Of a stretch of 64,000 nt of DNA, positions 21,267 to 33,600 are shown piece by piece. Every line of letters starts with the position of its first letter. The stretch's first letter is position 1. The position numbers and the translations under genes were made by a program. Origin of the DNA: Cyanophora paradoxa (Eukaryota; Glaucocystophyceae; Cyanophorales; Cyanophoraceae); assembly GCA_004431415.1 (NCBI GenBank), contig QPMI01000089.1:186001-250000 (forward strand), read 5' to 3'. The notes under the pieces are model-generated. The model was not told the DNA's origin, did no database searches, and saw only the letters and a list, made by a program, of their open reading frames with translations.

Positions 21267-21934
21267 CACTCGCTGGCTGCCGCTCTTCGGTGAATATGCG
21301 AGCTTATGCTCCAGGTCTAGATAAAAGCTTCGCGAGCTTCGCCCAACGTGCTACCTTATATTAACGCGCCTCGCGGCGCGCCGGCGCAGGCCTAGGGGAC
21401 TAGACGGGGAGGGGGTACACCCGAATCTAATGCGCATGCGGAGGTACCGGTATACGCGTATACGTATACTGGTGAAAGTAAGTGCGCGTCTTGAACTGCA
21501 TAAAATATAATTGGCGGATGAGTCACCGAATCGGCACTCATGGCCATGGATTATCGATGATCATGATCCGATGATCGGCGATCGTGATTCGTGAGTCGTG
21601 AGTCATGAGTCGTGACTGTAATATTAATATATAATATATGCCATTATATATGCATCGTGCATGTGTACAAGTGTCACCAATGATTCACCATACAGATGAC
21701 CTTGGCCCCCGCCGCGCGCGGGCCCCGCGGCCCGCGGCCCGCGGGCCGCGGCCGCCGGCCGGGCCCGGCGGGGGCCGGCCCGGCGGCGCCCGGGGCCCGG
21801 CGGCCCGGGCCCGGGGGCCACTGGGCCAGGGGCCAGGGCCGCTCCCGCGGCCGGGGGCCCGCGGCCCCCGCCGGGGCCCGGGAGGGACCCGGGGACCACC
21901 GGGGATCCCGGACGGTGCGGGTTCGATCTAAAGG
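21267..21934. other. Spacer upstream of the bHLH-phytochrome with GC-only island
   Basis: Between the bHLH-phytochrome start and the 3' end of the next minus gene. The half from 21400 to 21690 is AT-rich with ATGATCATGA-type palindromes and a TATATA stretch (about 21622-21652). About 21707-21900 is almost wholly G and C and highly palindromic (GGCCCGGG, CCGCGGCCCGCGG). Confidence 0.6.
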
Positions 21935-24900
21935 CTAGAGCATCAAGGAGTCCATGTCGAGAGAGCCGCCGTGGGCCGCAGACGTGAGGAGGGCCTTGTT
22001 GGGGGGCGCGACGAGTGTCGCGTGGTCTGGAGCCTGCGCATGCGAAGCGAGGGCGTGAGGCGAGGCCGGGGCGCGCGGCCCGCGCCGCGCCGGCCCGGCC
22101 CGGCCCGGCCCGGCCCGGCCCGGCGTCGGCCCCCGCTCACTCACCTTGAGTCGCTTCTGGCTCTTTGTCACGATGTCGATGCCGGCCTTGGTGAGGGGCG
22201 GGGCACGCTCGAGGAAGTGGAGGTGGCCCGGAGCACCGGCGCCGGCGCCCCCCCTGGCCATGGGGCTGCCGCCGGCGCCCCCGCTGAGGAGGACGGGTAC
22301 GGCGACGAGGGAGCGGTCCGCGGCCCCTATGATCTCGTCGGCCCTCGCCAGCCGTGCGTGCCGCGCCGCTGTCCGGGGCGTCTCCCCCAGCTCGCCACCG
22401 GGCCCTGCCATCCCCGTGGACGCGCGGCGCTGCGGCGCCAGCTCCGCTGTTCGGCAGCGAGGGTCCATCGGAGGCGGCTCCGGGCTGGGGGATTCCTCCC
22501 TTGGCGACGGGTCCTTTCCCGGAGAGGCGGGGGCGGGGGCCGGCGCTGTTGAAGGCCTCTCCCAGAAGCTGTGCGGGGGGCCGGTCAGCGTGCGTTTTGC
22601 GGTCTCGTGCGGCGCACGCACCCGTCACTGGAGACGGGCGCGGAGTAGGGCGGGGCGGCGGCCGTGGCGGGGCGCCGGAGGGAGGCGGACGAGACGGAGC
22701 GCCCGCCGGCGGGGCTGGGCCAGGGGCCGGGCGGCGCGCCGAGCGAGGCCGCGCGGGAGCTGCGGCCGCCAGGGCTGCGGGCGACCGACTCGGCCGCCGC
22801 GACGGCCATCTTGCGGGCCAGCTGCGCGGGGCGCTCAGCGGCGAGGAAAGGCGAAAAGAAAGACGAGGCGGGGGTACCGCAAAGTCGTCGGAAGAAGCGG
22901 CGTCGCGCGTCTGGTTGCGCAATGTGTTGACTGACTCTGTGGAGTTGCGGGAAGGGGTCCAGCACTGCGGGGCCAGGTTGTAGGCGTTGGAGCCGGCGCT
23001 CCGCCGGCTGATCATCTGCCGTGCGGCCTCAGAAGGCGTAGGGGGCGCCATCCCCCGCTGAAGGACTCGTACCCGGATGAACCCGCTGTTCGGGCGGTCC
23101 TTGGCCCTCCCCAGATCGAGCTCGACGTCCTCATCGTTCTGAGGGCGCGTCGGCGTCGGCGCGCGGCCGGGAAGGGCGAAGCGGACACGCAGGCGGGCGG
23201 GCGGGCGGGCGGACCACGTAGGCGTTCGCGGCCACGGCGGCCAGGTCCGCCACGCTTCCCATCAGCGACTGCCTCCTCCCGACGAGGGACGAGCTCCGCC
23301 GCCCTCCGGACGCGCTCGCCCGCCGCCCGCCGGGGCTAACGGAGCTCCGCCGCCGGGCGGAGGGCGGCCCGTGGGCCGGGCTCCCGGGGCTCCCGAGGGA
23401 GGGCGAGAAGGCCGCGTACGGAGACGCCCCGGGGCTAAGAGTGCTGCGCCGGGACTCTGCCGGCGCGCCCGTCAGCCTCGGAAGGGGCGAGCGGCATGGC
23501 TGCGTCGCGCTGGGGCGCACCGGGCGGCTCGGAGGCGGCCGGCGTGTCGTGCTCGGGCTCGAGAACCGCAACGTCGATCGAGACCGCGAGCGAGACGCGC
23601 CGGCGGCGCTGCTCCTGGAAGGAGGGCGAGGGGCCCTGCGCGCCGCTCTCCGGCGATGGCGGCTGCTGCGACTGCGTCGACGCGATGTGCGCGTGCAGCG
23701 CGTGCTCCCGGTGGGGCGGGGGCGCCCGCTGCGAGGGCAGCGGCGGCGGAAGGCCCATCTCGATCGCGCGGGCGACGGCCTGCGAGCGAGCGAGCGCGTC
23801 AGAGCGGCGCGGCGCCCGGCGCGGCGCGGCGCGGCGGGCGGGGCGGGGCCCGTCGCGCCTCGATCTGGCGGAGCTCGGCCGCGTAGGCCGGGGAGGGGAA
23901 GGCCGCCGGGCCCGAAAGGATCTATGGAAAGGTCACGGGGGCGGCCTGAAGGGTTAAGGGCGAGGGGCGCCCGGACCTTTGCGTTCGCGAGGACGGCCTG
24001 CTGCAGGCTGTAGTCTTCGGCCTGCGGCACGGCCGGGCTGACGTCAGCGGGCCGGGCCGCGGGCCGTCGTCGCGGGGCGGGGCGGCACCTTGAGCATGCG
24101 CAGCTTCTGGTCGATCAGGTGGTCCACCTCCGCTCTCGTCCGGGGCGTCACCGAGAGGTCCTGGGCCTCCAGCGGGAACGCCAGAAGCGGGGCGCTGGCC
24201 GAGGCGTTGAGCGAGGACGTCGAGGCGCGCCGGCGGGCGGCCCCCGTCCCCAGGCTGGCCGTCGAGGCCCGGCGGGCGAGCCCGGCCACGGCGGCCGCTC
24301 CCGCGCCGGCGAGGGTTGCAGCCGAGGCCCGCCGCGCGGCGACGGCGATCGAGGCGGCCGAGGAGCGCCGCCCAGCGGTGCCGGGCGCCGTGACGGGGAC
24401 GAAGGAGGGCGGGGGCGGGGAGGAGACGCGGCGGCCCCGGGGTATACTGAAGTCGTCCAGGCTCTCCGCGTGCGGCTCGGGGACCGTTCCCGCGAAGCGA
24501 GGCATGTCCGCCAGAAGGGATCCCCTCCGCTCCGGCTCCCGCAGATCCGGGGGCACGCCATCCCTGCTCTGGATGACCCGCACCAGGATCTGCTCTTTCT
24601 GCCGCTGCTCCTCCTGCGCCCGCGCCGCGCGCTTCCCATCTGCGCACCGCACGTCACCGGAGGGCTGAAGCGCGCGGAGGCAGAGGGCAACCCGCACCGT
24701 ACTTTTCTCGGATCTCGTCGAGGCGACGCTGCCTTCGCGCCGCGGCCTCCCTCACAATGTCGACCGACTCGCGGATCGAGGGACGCTGAAAGGGAGCATA
24801 AGCAACGACGACCTGCGCTCGCAAGGCGGTACGGCCGCACCCCGGCAGCGAGATCTTCGGCGTACGGACCCCGAATGCTGCAAGGGATTGAGCGGCTTGC

Positions 24901-24998
24901 CGCGCGAGCGGCCAGGAGGCGCACGTCTCTGGGGTTTCAGCTGGTTCTGGATAGAGAAAGCGCGCGCCGCCGCGCTCCTGCGCGGAGCTCCCCGACAT
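21935..24998 (-). CDS. Disordered protein with RRxS-type repeats and coiled coil (spliced, unrecognised)
   Basis: ATG 24998 (MSGSSAQERGG) leads to IRESVDIVREAAARRQRRLD and REKY. It splices in phase (G|AT) to DGKRAARAQEEQRQKEQILV, a charged helical segment (about 24650-24560). A long low-complexity region follows with RRSSAASIAVAARRASAATL, then RRASTASL and RRRASTSSL (about 24380-24195), and later RRRSSVSP, GRRASAS, GRRSSSL and GRRQSLMG (about 23370-23250). These are R-R-x-S/T motifs of the kind used by basophilic kinases such as PKA. Further Pro/Ser/Ala-rich exons end with DHATLVAPPNKALLTS and MDSLML, stop at 21937-21935. No known domain was recognised; a phospho-regulated scaffold is a guess. 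Exon edges in the middle (23.1-22.1 kb) are uncertain. Confidence 0.5.
22090..22124 (-). repeat. (CCCGG)n intronic array
   Basis: Seven-odd tandem copies of a CCCGG unit lie in an intron just after the exon coding IVTKSQKRLKVSE (minus strand). It resembles the C-rich arrays in other introns of the window. Confidence 0.6.
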
Positions 24999-25773
24999 TG
25001 GGCTGGAGCTCCCGATAGGGACTGCGTGGCTTGTTGTTAAAACCAGTCCAGTGAGAGCCTTTCTACAGTCTATCGAGTGCCGTGCGTTGCGGTCGAGCCG
25101 GCATTGCTGGAACGCTGGATAGCGACGGCCGCAACAACTGACCGGATCAAGCCGCACTGCTGATCAGTGATGGAAGGCGGCGTTCTAATCACGGGCCGCT
25201 GCGCTGGCTGCGGGATGACTGGTGGTTCTGCTTCCGGGACGGGCGCAAACGGACGGGCTTCAGCTTTGTGTGGCCTTGCTGATCATAAACAGAGCCTCGA
25301 ACGGCGGTTTCGCAGCTCGGCGCCAGATCGACTTTCGCAGTGAGGGGGTACGTGCGTTTGTGAAAAAAACGTATCCGAAGAGCAAGCACCGCACTCGGCC
25401 CGCGCAGCAGCCCCTGCCGTTTCACGCAGCTCCGAACTGCGCCCCAGTGTCAGGCACTGCCAGCGCAGCCAGCGCAGAGCTCTGCGCAACATCGGAAGTT
25501 CCACGCGGACCTCGTTATCGAGAGGAGGAGCTCCGCGGCCGCCGCCTTTCCCGCAGGGGAGCTTTGCTAGACACTGTGAAGATCAGTGCAAGCTCTGCCC
25601 GGCCTGCGCCGGACTCGCGCGCGGCTTGCAAGCTTGCCATTTCGGGCTTCAGAGAGTGCGCGTCCTGCGCGGTCTGCGCGGTCTTCAAGGTATCACCATC
25701 AATCGCGATCAACATAGCTTTGGAGCTGATTTCTCGTTTCGCCTAGGAAGGGGTAATCCACGGGCGCGCGCTG
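24999..25773. promoter_or_regulatory. Divergent upstream region; possible extra 5' exons
   Basis: 775 bp between two divergently transcribed genes. An open plus-strand frame (25222-25746) runs through it but shows no recognisable domain. It may include 5' exons of the TPR gene or be non-coding. Confidence 0.3.
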
Positions 25774-26417
25774 ATGGGCGGCGCCTGCGTTCATGCCTCG
25801 CCGGGTCCCGGCGTGCGTGCTGTTGGTGAGGAGAAGCCAACAGATTCGGGGAACGTCGGCCCCGCGGCGCTCAAAGATGCCGTCGAGGCGACGCGGCGCC
25901 TGGCCCTCGCTACCACGATGCGGAACATCGCTATGGCGCACATCTCACTCGGGGATCTAGAGAAAGCTCAAGTGATATTACAGGTCTGCATGCTCAGTTT
26001 GTGCCGGGTCTGCCGGCGTCACATGTGGTTCACAGACTGACTCATGTGCCGCAGCAAGTAGCAGAGATCCACTTGGCGGAGCTGGGGCGGCACGTCGAGA
26101 CTGCGAAGACATTCTACATCCTGGCTGACACACTCCGCTCCCTCGGCAACTACGACGAATCAGAGCAGGCTTACCGGCAGTGCATCGAGATCCGCAAGGA
26201 GACGCTGGGGCCAGAGCACCTGGAGACCGGCATTGCGATGAACGAGCTCGCAGGTGCGCCTCTTGAAGGACGTTCTGCCCTTCTATATGTACCTAAGTTC
26301 TCACGCTGCTCCGCTCCAGAGCTCTATCTTCTCAACGGTTCCTATGAGGAGTCGACGGCGCTATCGAAGGAGGCGAGCCTAATAATGTCGAAGGCGGCCA
26401 TCGCGGCGGAAGCTTGA
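25774..26417 (+). CDS. Kinesin-light-chain-like TPR protein (three exons)
   Basis: Exon 1 (ATG 25774) ends with TTMRNIAMAHISLGDLEKAQ. Intron GTCTGC...CCGCAG (about 25984-26051) joins to QVAEIHLAELG, then TAKTFYILADTLRSLGNYDE and AYRQCIEIRKETLGPEHLET. A second intron (about 26252-26320) joins in phase to ELYLLNGSYEES, and TGA is at 26415-26417. The 42-residue repeats with the GNYDE..AYRQ..ETLGPEH pattern are TPRs of the kinesin light chain/TPR_12 type, a protein-protein interaction scaffold. It has only about three repeats, so it is small or is missing upstream exons. Partner and cellular role are unknown. Confidence 0.6.
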
Positions 26418-27707
26418 GCTGGCGAGCTGCTAGGCTGCTATTCCCTGTAATTTATTTTTCGCTTTCTTTCGGCCCTGCCGCCCCCATTTTTGTTCCCTGA
26501 GTTATCCTGAAGCGATCCGAAGCTCCTCCCGAGTTTTCCTCCGGCCCTCTATTCCCGCCTCCCTTGAATGTTCTACGTATGTGCGCGCTTTTCGTCAGAG
26601 GCTCCTCAGCTCATCGGGCCCCTACAGCTAGCTAGCTTTAGCTCCCCTGAGTTCTGAGCAGCTGCGCCTGTGAGGCGTTTCAATTTTTGGTGTAATTTAT
26701 TTCGCCTGCGCCTCTCTCGACCCTTTCCTTTGCCGCAGTGCCTTCCTCACTCTTTGAGCCAGTCTCCGTCCATCGTCCCTCTCGCCTCCGCGATCCTCCT
26801 CTGAGCCCCTCTCCCGGCCCTCTTTCTCCCTTTGCTTCACTGTTCTCTCTTACCATGTTCGCCTTCCTCCTCGCGCTCCCCCTCGTATTTTGCATGTATG
26901 GACAGCTTCTTGAGTTTCTCTACCCCAAGCGCTGCTGCTGTACCCAATTACAAGCGCTGCCGCTCGCATTCGCGCGCCGTATGAGAGATGGACGCCGACG
27001 ACGACACAATCCCGCCACAAACGCACATTCGGCCGCGCTCCCATGTACACCCGCCGCGGGCTCGCGATCGAGCTTTAGATCTCCATAACGATGCATACGC
27101 GTCGCGCGAGCCCAAAACCGCGGCCGATCCCGAGGAGAGCGAGTGCGTGTGCCGCCGTATGCGAATATTTATAATTATTTATAAAATTTCATGTTTGATA
27201 TGGACCGGACCGGCGCGCGCGGAGGATATGCGCATGCCATGATGCAAATGCACGCGCATGCATATGCGCGCCTTGCAGTTGCGACCGCGCATGACATATT
27301 CGATCGCAGAATTGCAGTTGCGACCGCGCGGGAAGCCGAACAGCAGCTCGATCGCGAGGCCCCCGCTCGCGCTCTGGATCTGGACATTGCTCTCGACGTT
27401 TCAGAGCTGGCGCTGGGCGATCGATATCGTGAGGAGATCGGCGCTAGCGCTGGATGTCGACGCTCAGCCGTCGACTTAGAAGCGGAGGAAGTGATCGTCG
27501 TTGCCAGCGCAGTCGCCGTCATTTCATCGGATTCACACGTCGGCGGAGCCGACCGCGGGTGAAATGCAGCCCGAGCGACCTCTGCCAGGCTGTATAAATG
27601 TACGTGTCCGGCTGAGCGTGCACTCGGGTCGCGGGCCCGGATCATTACTAAGTTAAGACGCGGAAACGTGCGAAAAAAATCCGTGTTCAAAGAAGCGGAG
27701 TGCTACG
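26418..27707. other. Long intergenic spacer, no gene seen
   Basis: About 1.3 kb, mostly pyrimidine-rich on the plus strand up to 26900 and then mixed, with ATGCAT/GCATGC palindromes near 27235-27260 and a repeated GCAGTTGCGACCGCGC (about 27274 and 27313). No protein family was recognised. It lies between the 3' ends of convergent genes. Confidence 0.4.
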
Positions 27708-30490
27708 CTACCTGAGCCGCACAGGCATGGAGCCCGGTGCGGGGGCGGGGCGGCCTTTCTGACTGGGCGGCCGCGCCTTGTCTTGACTCGGCGGGCGGTT
27801 CGCGGCGGCGTTGGCGGGGCTAGGGGGGCGGGCGGAGGAGCTAGCGGAGACGGAGGAAGAGGGGGCCCGGCCGGCCTGGCTGGACGGGCGGCGGCCGGAG
27901 GGGGAGCGGGGCGGGCCGGCGTGGGCGGAGGAGCGGTGGGAGTGGTGGCCGTGGGCGGCGGCCCCGGAGCTCGAGGGCGGGCGCTCGTCCATGATCAGGA
28001 CGGACGAACTCGCGCTCTCTCGTACTCCTCCTCGCGAACCTGGAGCTCTTGCACGTTCGCCCCGGTCGCCCGCGTGTCGCCTGACGACCTGCCCTGGTTC
28101 TGCGCGCGAGGGGCGCGGTCAGCAAGAGGGCTCCCTGGGGGGTGGGACCCCGCCGAGCACGCCTGGGACGGGGGGACGGGGGTCTGGGTAGTCCCGGGAG
28201 GTCTGGGCCGGCTCGTAATTGGGAGACGTCACTTCGTTGCGCCAGGCCACCCAGGGGACGAGGCGGTTGATGGCGCTGCCGACTGGGAGGACCCGGGGGC
28301 GGCTCTCAGCGGAGGAAGGATTAAAGGGAGATGATTAAGGGAAAGGGAGCACCAACGGCGTGCTTGACGTTTTGGAGGGCCTAGCGGGCGAAGCTAGGGT
28401 CAGACAGGAAGGCGGGCGGGGCGCCCCCCAGACGGCCCGGCCCCGGACAGGGCCGACTGGCCCGCCCCGAGAGATCGCACCTGGAAGCGGCGCCACTGGG
28501 TGACCTGCTCCGCGACGCGCGCGATGACGGCCGTCTCGACGCTCACGTACGCCGACTTGACTACCGACTCGATCCGCCGCTGCGCGCGCGCGCGGGGCTT
28601 CAGAGGGAGGCGCGGGGGGGGCGGCGGATGGGTAGGAAGGATGGATCCGGCCCCGCACCGCCTGCTCGGCCTGGAGCGCCGCCTGGCGCTCCTGGAAGCG
28701 CCGGTCGGCCTCCTCCTTCTCCCGGCGCCTCCGTTCCTCCTCCTCCGCGTCGCGCCGCCGCCGTTCGGCGGCGAGGGCCCCCGCCCGCAGCCGCCGCAGC
28801 TCGCGCCACGCCCGCCGCCTCCGCACCGCCGCCGCGATGACCGACTGCGCGGTCCCCTTCCGGTCCCTCGCCGCCCGCTGCCGCCGCGCCAGCTCCCGCC
28901 GCGCCCTCCGCGCCCGGAACGCCGCCTGCAGCACCGCCGCCGCGCGCTCGGCGCGGGCGCGCCGTCGGAGGTACGCGCGGAAGGAGCGCTGGATGCGGCG
29001 GGCGGCGAGGCGGCGGCGGGCGCGCTCGAGGGCGGCCGGCTGCGTGGCGGCCTCGCGCGGGTCGATGGGGATGTTCGAGAAGAACTCGATCTCCCGCTTG
29101 ATCAGCAACCGCGAGCGGTTCACCAGCGGCAGCCGCACGATCTCCTCTCCGCCGGCCTGCTGCAGCTGCAGCTGCTGCTGCTGCTGCCGCCCCGCCCGCT
29201 CCCCCGCCGCCGCCTCGTGTGCCTCTAGCAGCTTCCGCCGGTGGTCCCTCTCCGCCTCCTCCAGCACCGCGCGCTCCGCCGCCGCCACCCGCGCCGCCCC
29301 CTCCGACGCCTCCTCTCCGCCGCCGCCCCCCGCCGCCGCCTGGCTGTAGTAGTGCCCGAGGCTCGACTCGGGCCGCTCGGGCGGCGCCTCCTCGTGCGAC
29401 GCGGCCGCCTGCCGCACTCCGGCCCGCGACGAGGGCCGAAGCGCGCCCGCCAGCGAAGGCCGCCCGCCGGCCCCGGAAGAAGACGTGCCCGGTCTGGCTC
29501 CCGAGGCCGTCCCCGGGCGGGAAACGGAGCCGGAGCGGGCGCGGGAGGATGCGAAGAGGGGCGCGGCGCCGCGGACGGCGGGGTCGAGCTTGTGCACGAA
29601 GTCCAGGTCGCCCTGCATCTTCAGCAGGTAATTCACGCCGCCCCACATGTACGCGCGCGGCTCGCCCCGCTCGTCGGTCTCCTCGCCGTCCCGCCACTGC
29701 ACGATCGCCTCGACGGCCTCCACCGAGACCCGCTGGTTCGCCACCAGCGCCTCGGCGAGTTGCTTTCGAAGCGCCCGACGCTCCTCCGCGCTCCTGCGGC
29801 GTGCGCGCTCAGCGCTCGGTCGGGGCGCCGGCGGTGGCGCGCGTCCGCTTGCGCACCGGTCGGGGCGCTCGGCGAGGAGTGCCTGCACGAGCTCGTAGGC
29901 CTGCTGCAGGTTCTCCTCCCGCTGCGCGATCAGCGAGTCCACGCCCGATCGCCTCGCGAGCTCCGCCTCCACCCGCTTTATCTGCGGGCCGCGGAGGCTT
30001 CGTCGTACACAGCACCGGGAGATCGGACGGGGGGAAGGGGGCACCTCTGCCCTGATGGCGTCCGAGTTCAAACCCAGCCCCTTGCCTGCGGAGGCGCTCG
30101 GCGGGGGCGCCCTCGTGCTGGGCGCAGGGCCTGTGGCACCTGCGTGTTGCTGGGTGAAGCGGAGCCTCCACTGCTCCGGCGCGCTCGCATCGTCCCAGAG
30201 CTCGTTGAGCCTGCCGAGCCGGGGCCGGCGGGGTGAGAATACGTTCGCGCCCCCGCACCAGCTAGGACAGCCGGGCGAAGGGAGGATGGCCACCTGGGCT
30301 CCCACGCCTCCGCGGTGACCACTGCTGTCGAGACTGCTTGTAGTTTCCCCTTCTTGAAGCTCGCGGATAGCGACAGCCGCCGAGTCGGAGTGGCCGGCCG
30401 AGCTGCCTTGGACGTGCTGGCAACCGGGCCGTCAGGCTCGGGGCTGCTTCCTGCTGGAACGTGCTGCATATCGAGCGGAAGGGGCGGCAT
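27708..30490 (-). CDS. IQ-motif/coiled-coil protein with NYLLKM..DLDF motif (spliced)
   Basis: ATG 30490 (MPPLPLDMQHV) begins the gene. After an intron, GRLNELWDDASAPEQWRL follows, then VEAELARRSGVDSLIAQREE and the motif VEAIVQWRDGEE...YMWGGVNYLLKMQGDLDFV (about 29720-29590). A low-complexity Ser/Gly region leads to IKREIEFFSNIPIDP. Next come IQ-like helices RRIQRSFRAYLRRRARAER and VLQAAFRARRARRELARRQ (about 29010-28860), the calmodulin-binding type, and a long Arg/Glu helix. Later exons (RRIESVVKSAYVSVETAVIA, about 28570; NEVTSPNYEPA, about 28230) end in a Pro/Ser-rich tail, stop 27710-27708. It is probably a cytoskeletal or axonemal protein; exact function unknown. It is transcribed divergently from a protein sharing the NYLLKM motif. 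Confidence 0.6.
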
Positions 30491-30672
30491 AGCCGCTGGC
30501 CCCGCCAGCCTACCTGCCAGACTTCAGTGCCTCACTGCCAGACCGTTTTTAGGGCTTTCTCCGCAGCGGTTGTGGCTCCTCCCCCTCCCCCAATCGGGAG
30601 TACAACAGAATTCTATTAACCGCATCGGCGAGCTAGCGCCCGCAGCGCAGCGTGTACCAGCGGCAGACGGCG
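30491..30672. promoter_or_regulatory. Compact bidirectional promoter region
   Basis: Only 182 bp separate the two predicted ATGs of divergent genes that share a conserved motif. This arrangement suggests shared control. No core element was identified. Confidence 0.45.
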
Positions 30673-33600
30673 ATGGAGGCGCCGGTGGTATCCAGGCTCC
30701 CGCCCATCACGGCGGGGCAGCCGGGGGCGAGGAAGAAGGCCTCTCCGCCCAGCACCTCGGGCATGGAGCCCCTGGCGCCGCTGAAGAGCGTAGATGCCAT
30801 CATGAAGGAGAGCAGGATCTTAGCCGACCTCGAGCGGCACAAGATGCGCCTGCAAGCTAGGCCAGAAGACCCAGAGCGGAAGCCGTGCGCGCCCCTGCCC
30901 CTGCTTGCCCCGCCCCGCTAGCTGTTGGGCGGAGCCTGCGCCTGCGGCAGCTGCTCAGTCTCTGTGTCGCGCGCAGGACGCCTGGGCAGCTGAAGAAGAA
31001 GATCAGGGGTCCCGGCTTTGTGACCAGCGGGCGGGCGGAGATTCCAGAGTACGACGCATCGCGGGACAAGCACTGCGTGGTGTACAAGGATGCCTACGTC
31101 AACCTGACATCGGACTCGGTGAACATCTCGCGCGACACGGCCCCCGTGGCAAAGAAGCAGGGGAAGAGCAAGCGGAAGGAGGCGTGGCCCGATCAGTCGC
31201 GGGCCTCGTCGCATCTGCAGCCGCTGGATGCCAGCGCGCTCGCCTCCTCCGCGCTGGACAGCCCGAAGCCCAACGAGAGCGCCCTGCTGGCGGAGTCCTT
31301 CGAGTCTCGGTCAGCGCCGGTCAGCCGGGAGCGCCCGGCCATCCTTGCACCGCTGGAAGGATCGGATGCGAGGCCTACCACGTCAGCGGGCGGGTTCAGG
31401 CCCTCCACCTCGGCCGGCGGGGTGCGCGGGGCGGACGCGCCGCGCCGCCGCGCTTCGTCACCAGCTGACCGCCGCGCGGCGCAGGCGCGGATGAAGCCTC
31501 TGGCGGGGGCGGCGGCGGCGCAGACGTCGAGCGCGCCGGACCTGCACGATGCGCAGGCGTCGGCGCGGGCGCGGCAGGCGAACCTGGGGGCCGGGGAGCC
31601 GCGCCCGGCGACCTCGGACGGGCGCCCCGTCGACCCGGAGGACCTGGACGCCGGCTCCGAGGCGTACGAGACGCGGATCTTCAGGAAGTCGGTGGCGCGG
31701 CTGCAGGCGCTCTGGGACGAGCTGCGGGTCCCCGACGAGCACCGCTCCGCCTTCGCGGATCGGTACTTCGCCTTCAGCACCGTCAACCACGCCGCCATCA
31801 CCGACGAGGCGCGCCTCCGCCCGCCCGCCCGCCCGCCCGCCCGCCCGCGCTCCTTTTCCCTTCCTTTTCGCGAGCGTGCGGGTGCGCGGCGCAGATCGTG
31901 CGGCTCACGGAGCACCACCAGCGCGCGGCGGCCGTGCGGCGGGCCATCGAGGGCAGGGAGGTCTTCGTCGAGCAGCTGCGCGCCCTAGTCACCTCCGCGT
32001 GCGCCCCGTGCAGCCCGCCCTCCGCCGTCCCTCCGCCTTACTCAGCTTCCTCTTCTGCAGGCCGGTCTTCGACGTGCCGGCGATCGCGAAGAACGTGACG
32101 TCACTGCGGCTGGCGACGATCGAGTGCGTGGAGGCGGTCCTCGCGTGGCGCCGCGCGCTGGGCGACCCGGCCGCCCCCTTCTACTGGCGCCGCCAGAACT
32201 ACCTCCTCAAGATGAAGGATGACCTCGACTTCCTCGGGGTGCGCCGCTCTCCTCCTCCTCCTTCTTCTCCCGCGCCGCCGACTCCGCCTCCGCTGACTTT
32301 GCCCGCAGGACGTCGACCCCTCCCTCTGGAAATCGATGCCGATCCTGCAGAGCCCGCTGCTCTCGCTGCACCCGCGGCTCTTCCAGAGCCCCTACCTGGA
32401 GGCCAAGCCGCACCGGAAGGGCCCGACGCCCGTGTCGCAGGACGCGGCGCGCGTGCAGGCGGCCCACGACGCCATCCTCGCCGAGGTCGCCCGCTGCAGC
32501 GAAGACCCGGCCGAGGCCGCCGCCGCCGCCGCCGCCGCGCTCCCGACGCGCCGGGGCAAGGCCGGCGGCCGCGCCCGCTCGCCGGGGCGGCAGGCGGCGA
32601 TGACGGCGGAGGAGGCGGCGGCGGCGGTCGAGGCGCTCCTGCGGGAACAGGAGGCGCTGGCCGCCGCGCAGGAGGCGCAGGCGGAGGAGGCGCGGGAGCC
32701 CCTCTCCAGCTTCGTGGCGACGTTCTTCTCCCTGCCACAGTACCCCAAGCCGCCGCTCCTGCCGGCGCACGCGCCCCGCGGGGAAAGCCGCGCCGGCGGG
32801 CGGCCCGAGTCGCGGGCGGGGCCGGCGGGCGGCGCGGCGGATGCGGCGGAGGCGGCGACGGGCGAGGCGACGCAGGCGCTCTACGAGCTGGAGGACGCCG
32901 CCGACGAGCTGCCCGAGGACGCGGCCGGCGGGCAGCAGCTCCCGCCGCCCTCGCGCGGCTCCTCGCGGGCGCCCTCGCGCGCCGGCGGGCCCTGGACGCC
33001 TGGCGCCGGCGGGGCAGGGGCGGCCGACTGGGGCGGCGCCTTCGGCGGCGGCGGCGAGAGCGACGAGGAGGCGGCGTGGTGGGCCGGCGAGGAGGAGCCC
33101 GAGCTCCTGGACATGGAGGTGGACGACTTCGCGCGGCGGCTGGTCCGCGGCACGGTCGCGGCGCTCGTGGCGGACGAGGAGCGCGCCGCCGCCGCGCACG
33201 CCCGCTTCCTCCGCACCGAGCACCTCATGCCCAAGTACGGCGTCGAGGCGTACGCGCGCAAGCAGGCGGAGCGCCAGGAGCGCCTGGGCCGCATCAAGCG
33301 CGAGATCGAGGCGGCGCGCGCGGAGGAGGAGCGGCAGCTGCGCGCCGCCTCCGCCGCGGCGCTCGCGGCCGTCGCCGACGCGGCGTGCGCGGGGTACGAG
33401 GAGTGGTTCGTGGCGCCGCGGCTCGCGGCCGTCTTCCCGCGGTGCCTGGAGGAGGCCGTCGTCGAGCTGGCCGAGGAGGCCGCCCTCGCCTCGGTCGCCG
33501 CGTGGGCCGTCGAGGGCGCCCTCGAGGCCGCCGCCGCCGAGTGTGAGGCGGAGGTCGCGGGGGCCGTCGGCGCCGAGATCCGGGCCCTGGCCGAGGCGGT

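Noticed and set aside
25222-25746. Stand-alone plus-strand gene of about 174 residues
   Set aside because: No recognisable domain and no clear start context. It may include 5' exons of the TPR gene, so it was left as a spacer.
28500-30236. Long plus-strand ORFs opposite the IQ-motif gene, and minus-strand ORFs opposite the coiled-coil gene
   Set aside because: They are Pro/Arg-rich shadows. The opposite strand carries the IQ helices, the NYLLKM motif and phase-keeping introns.
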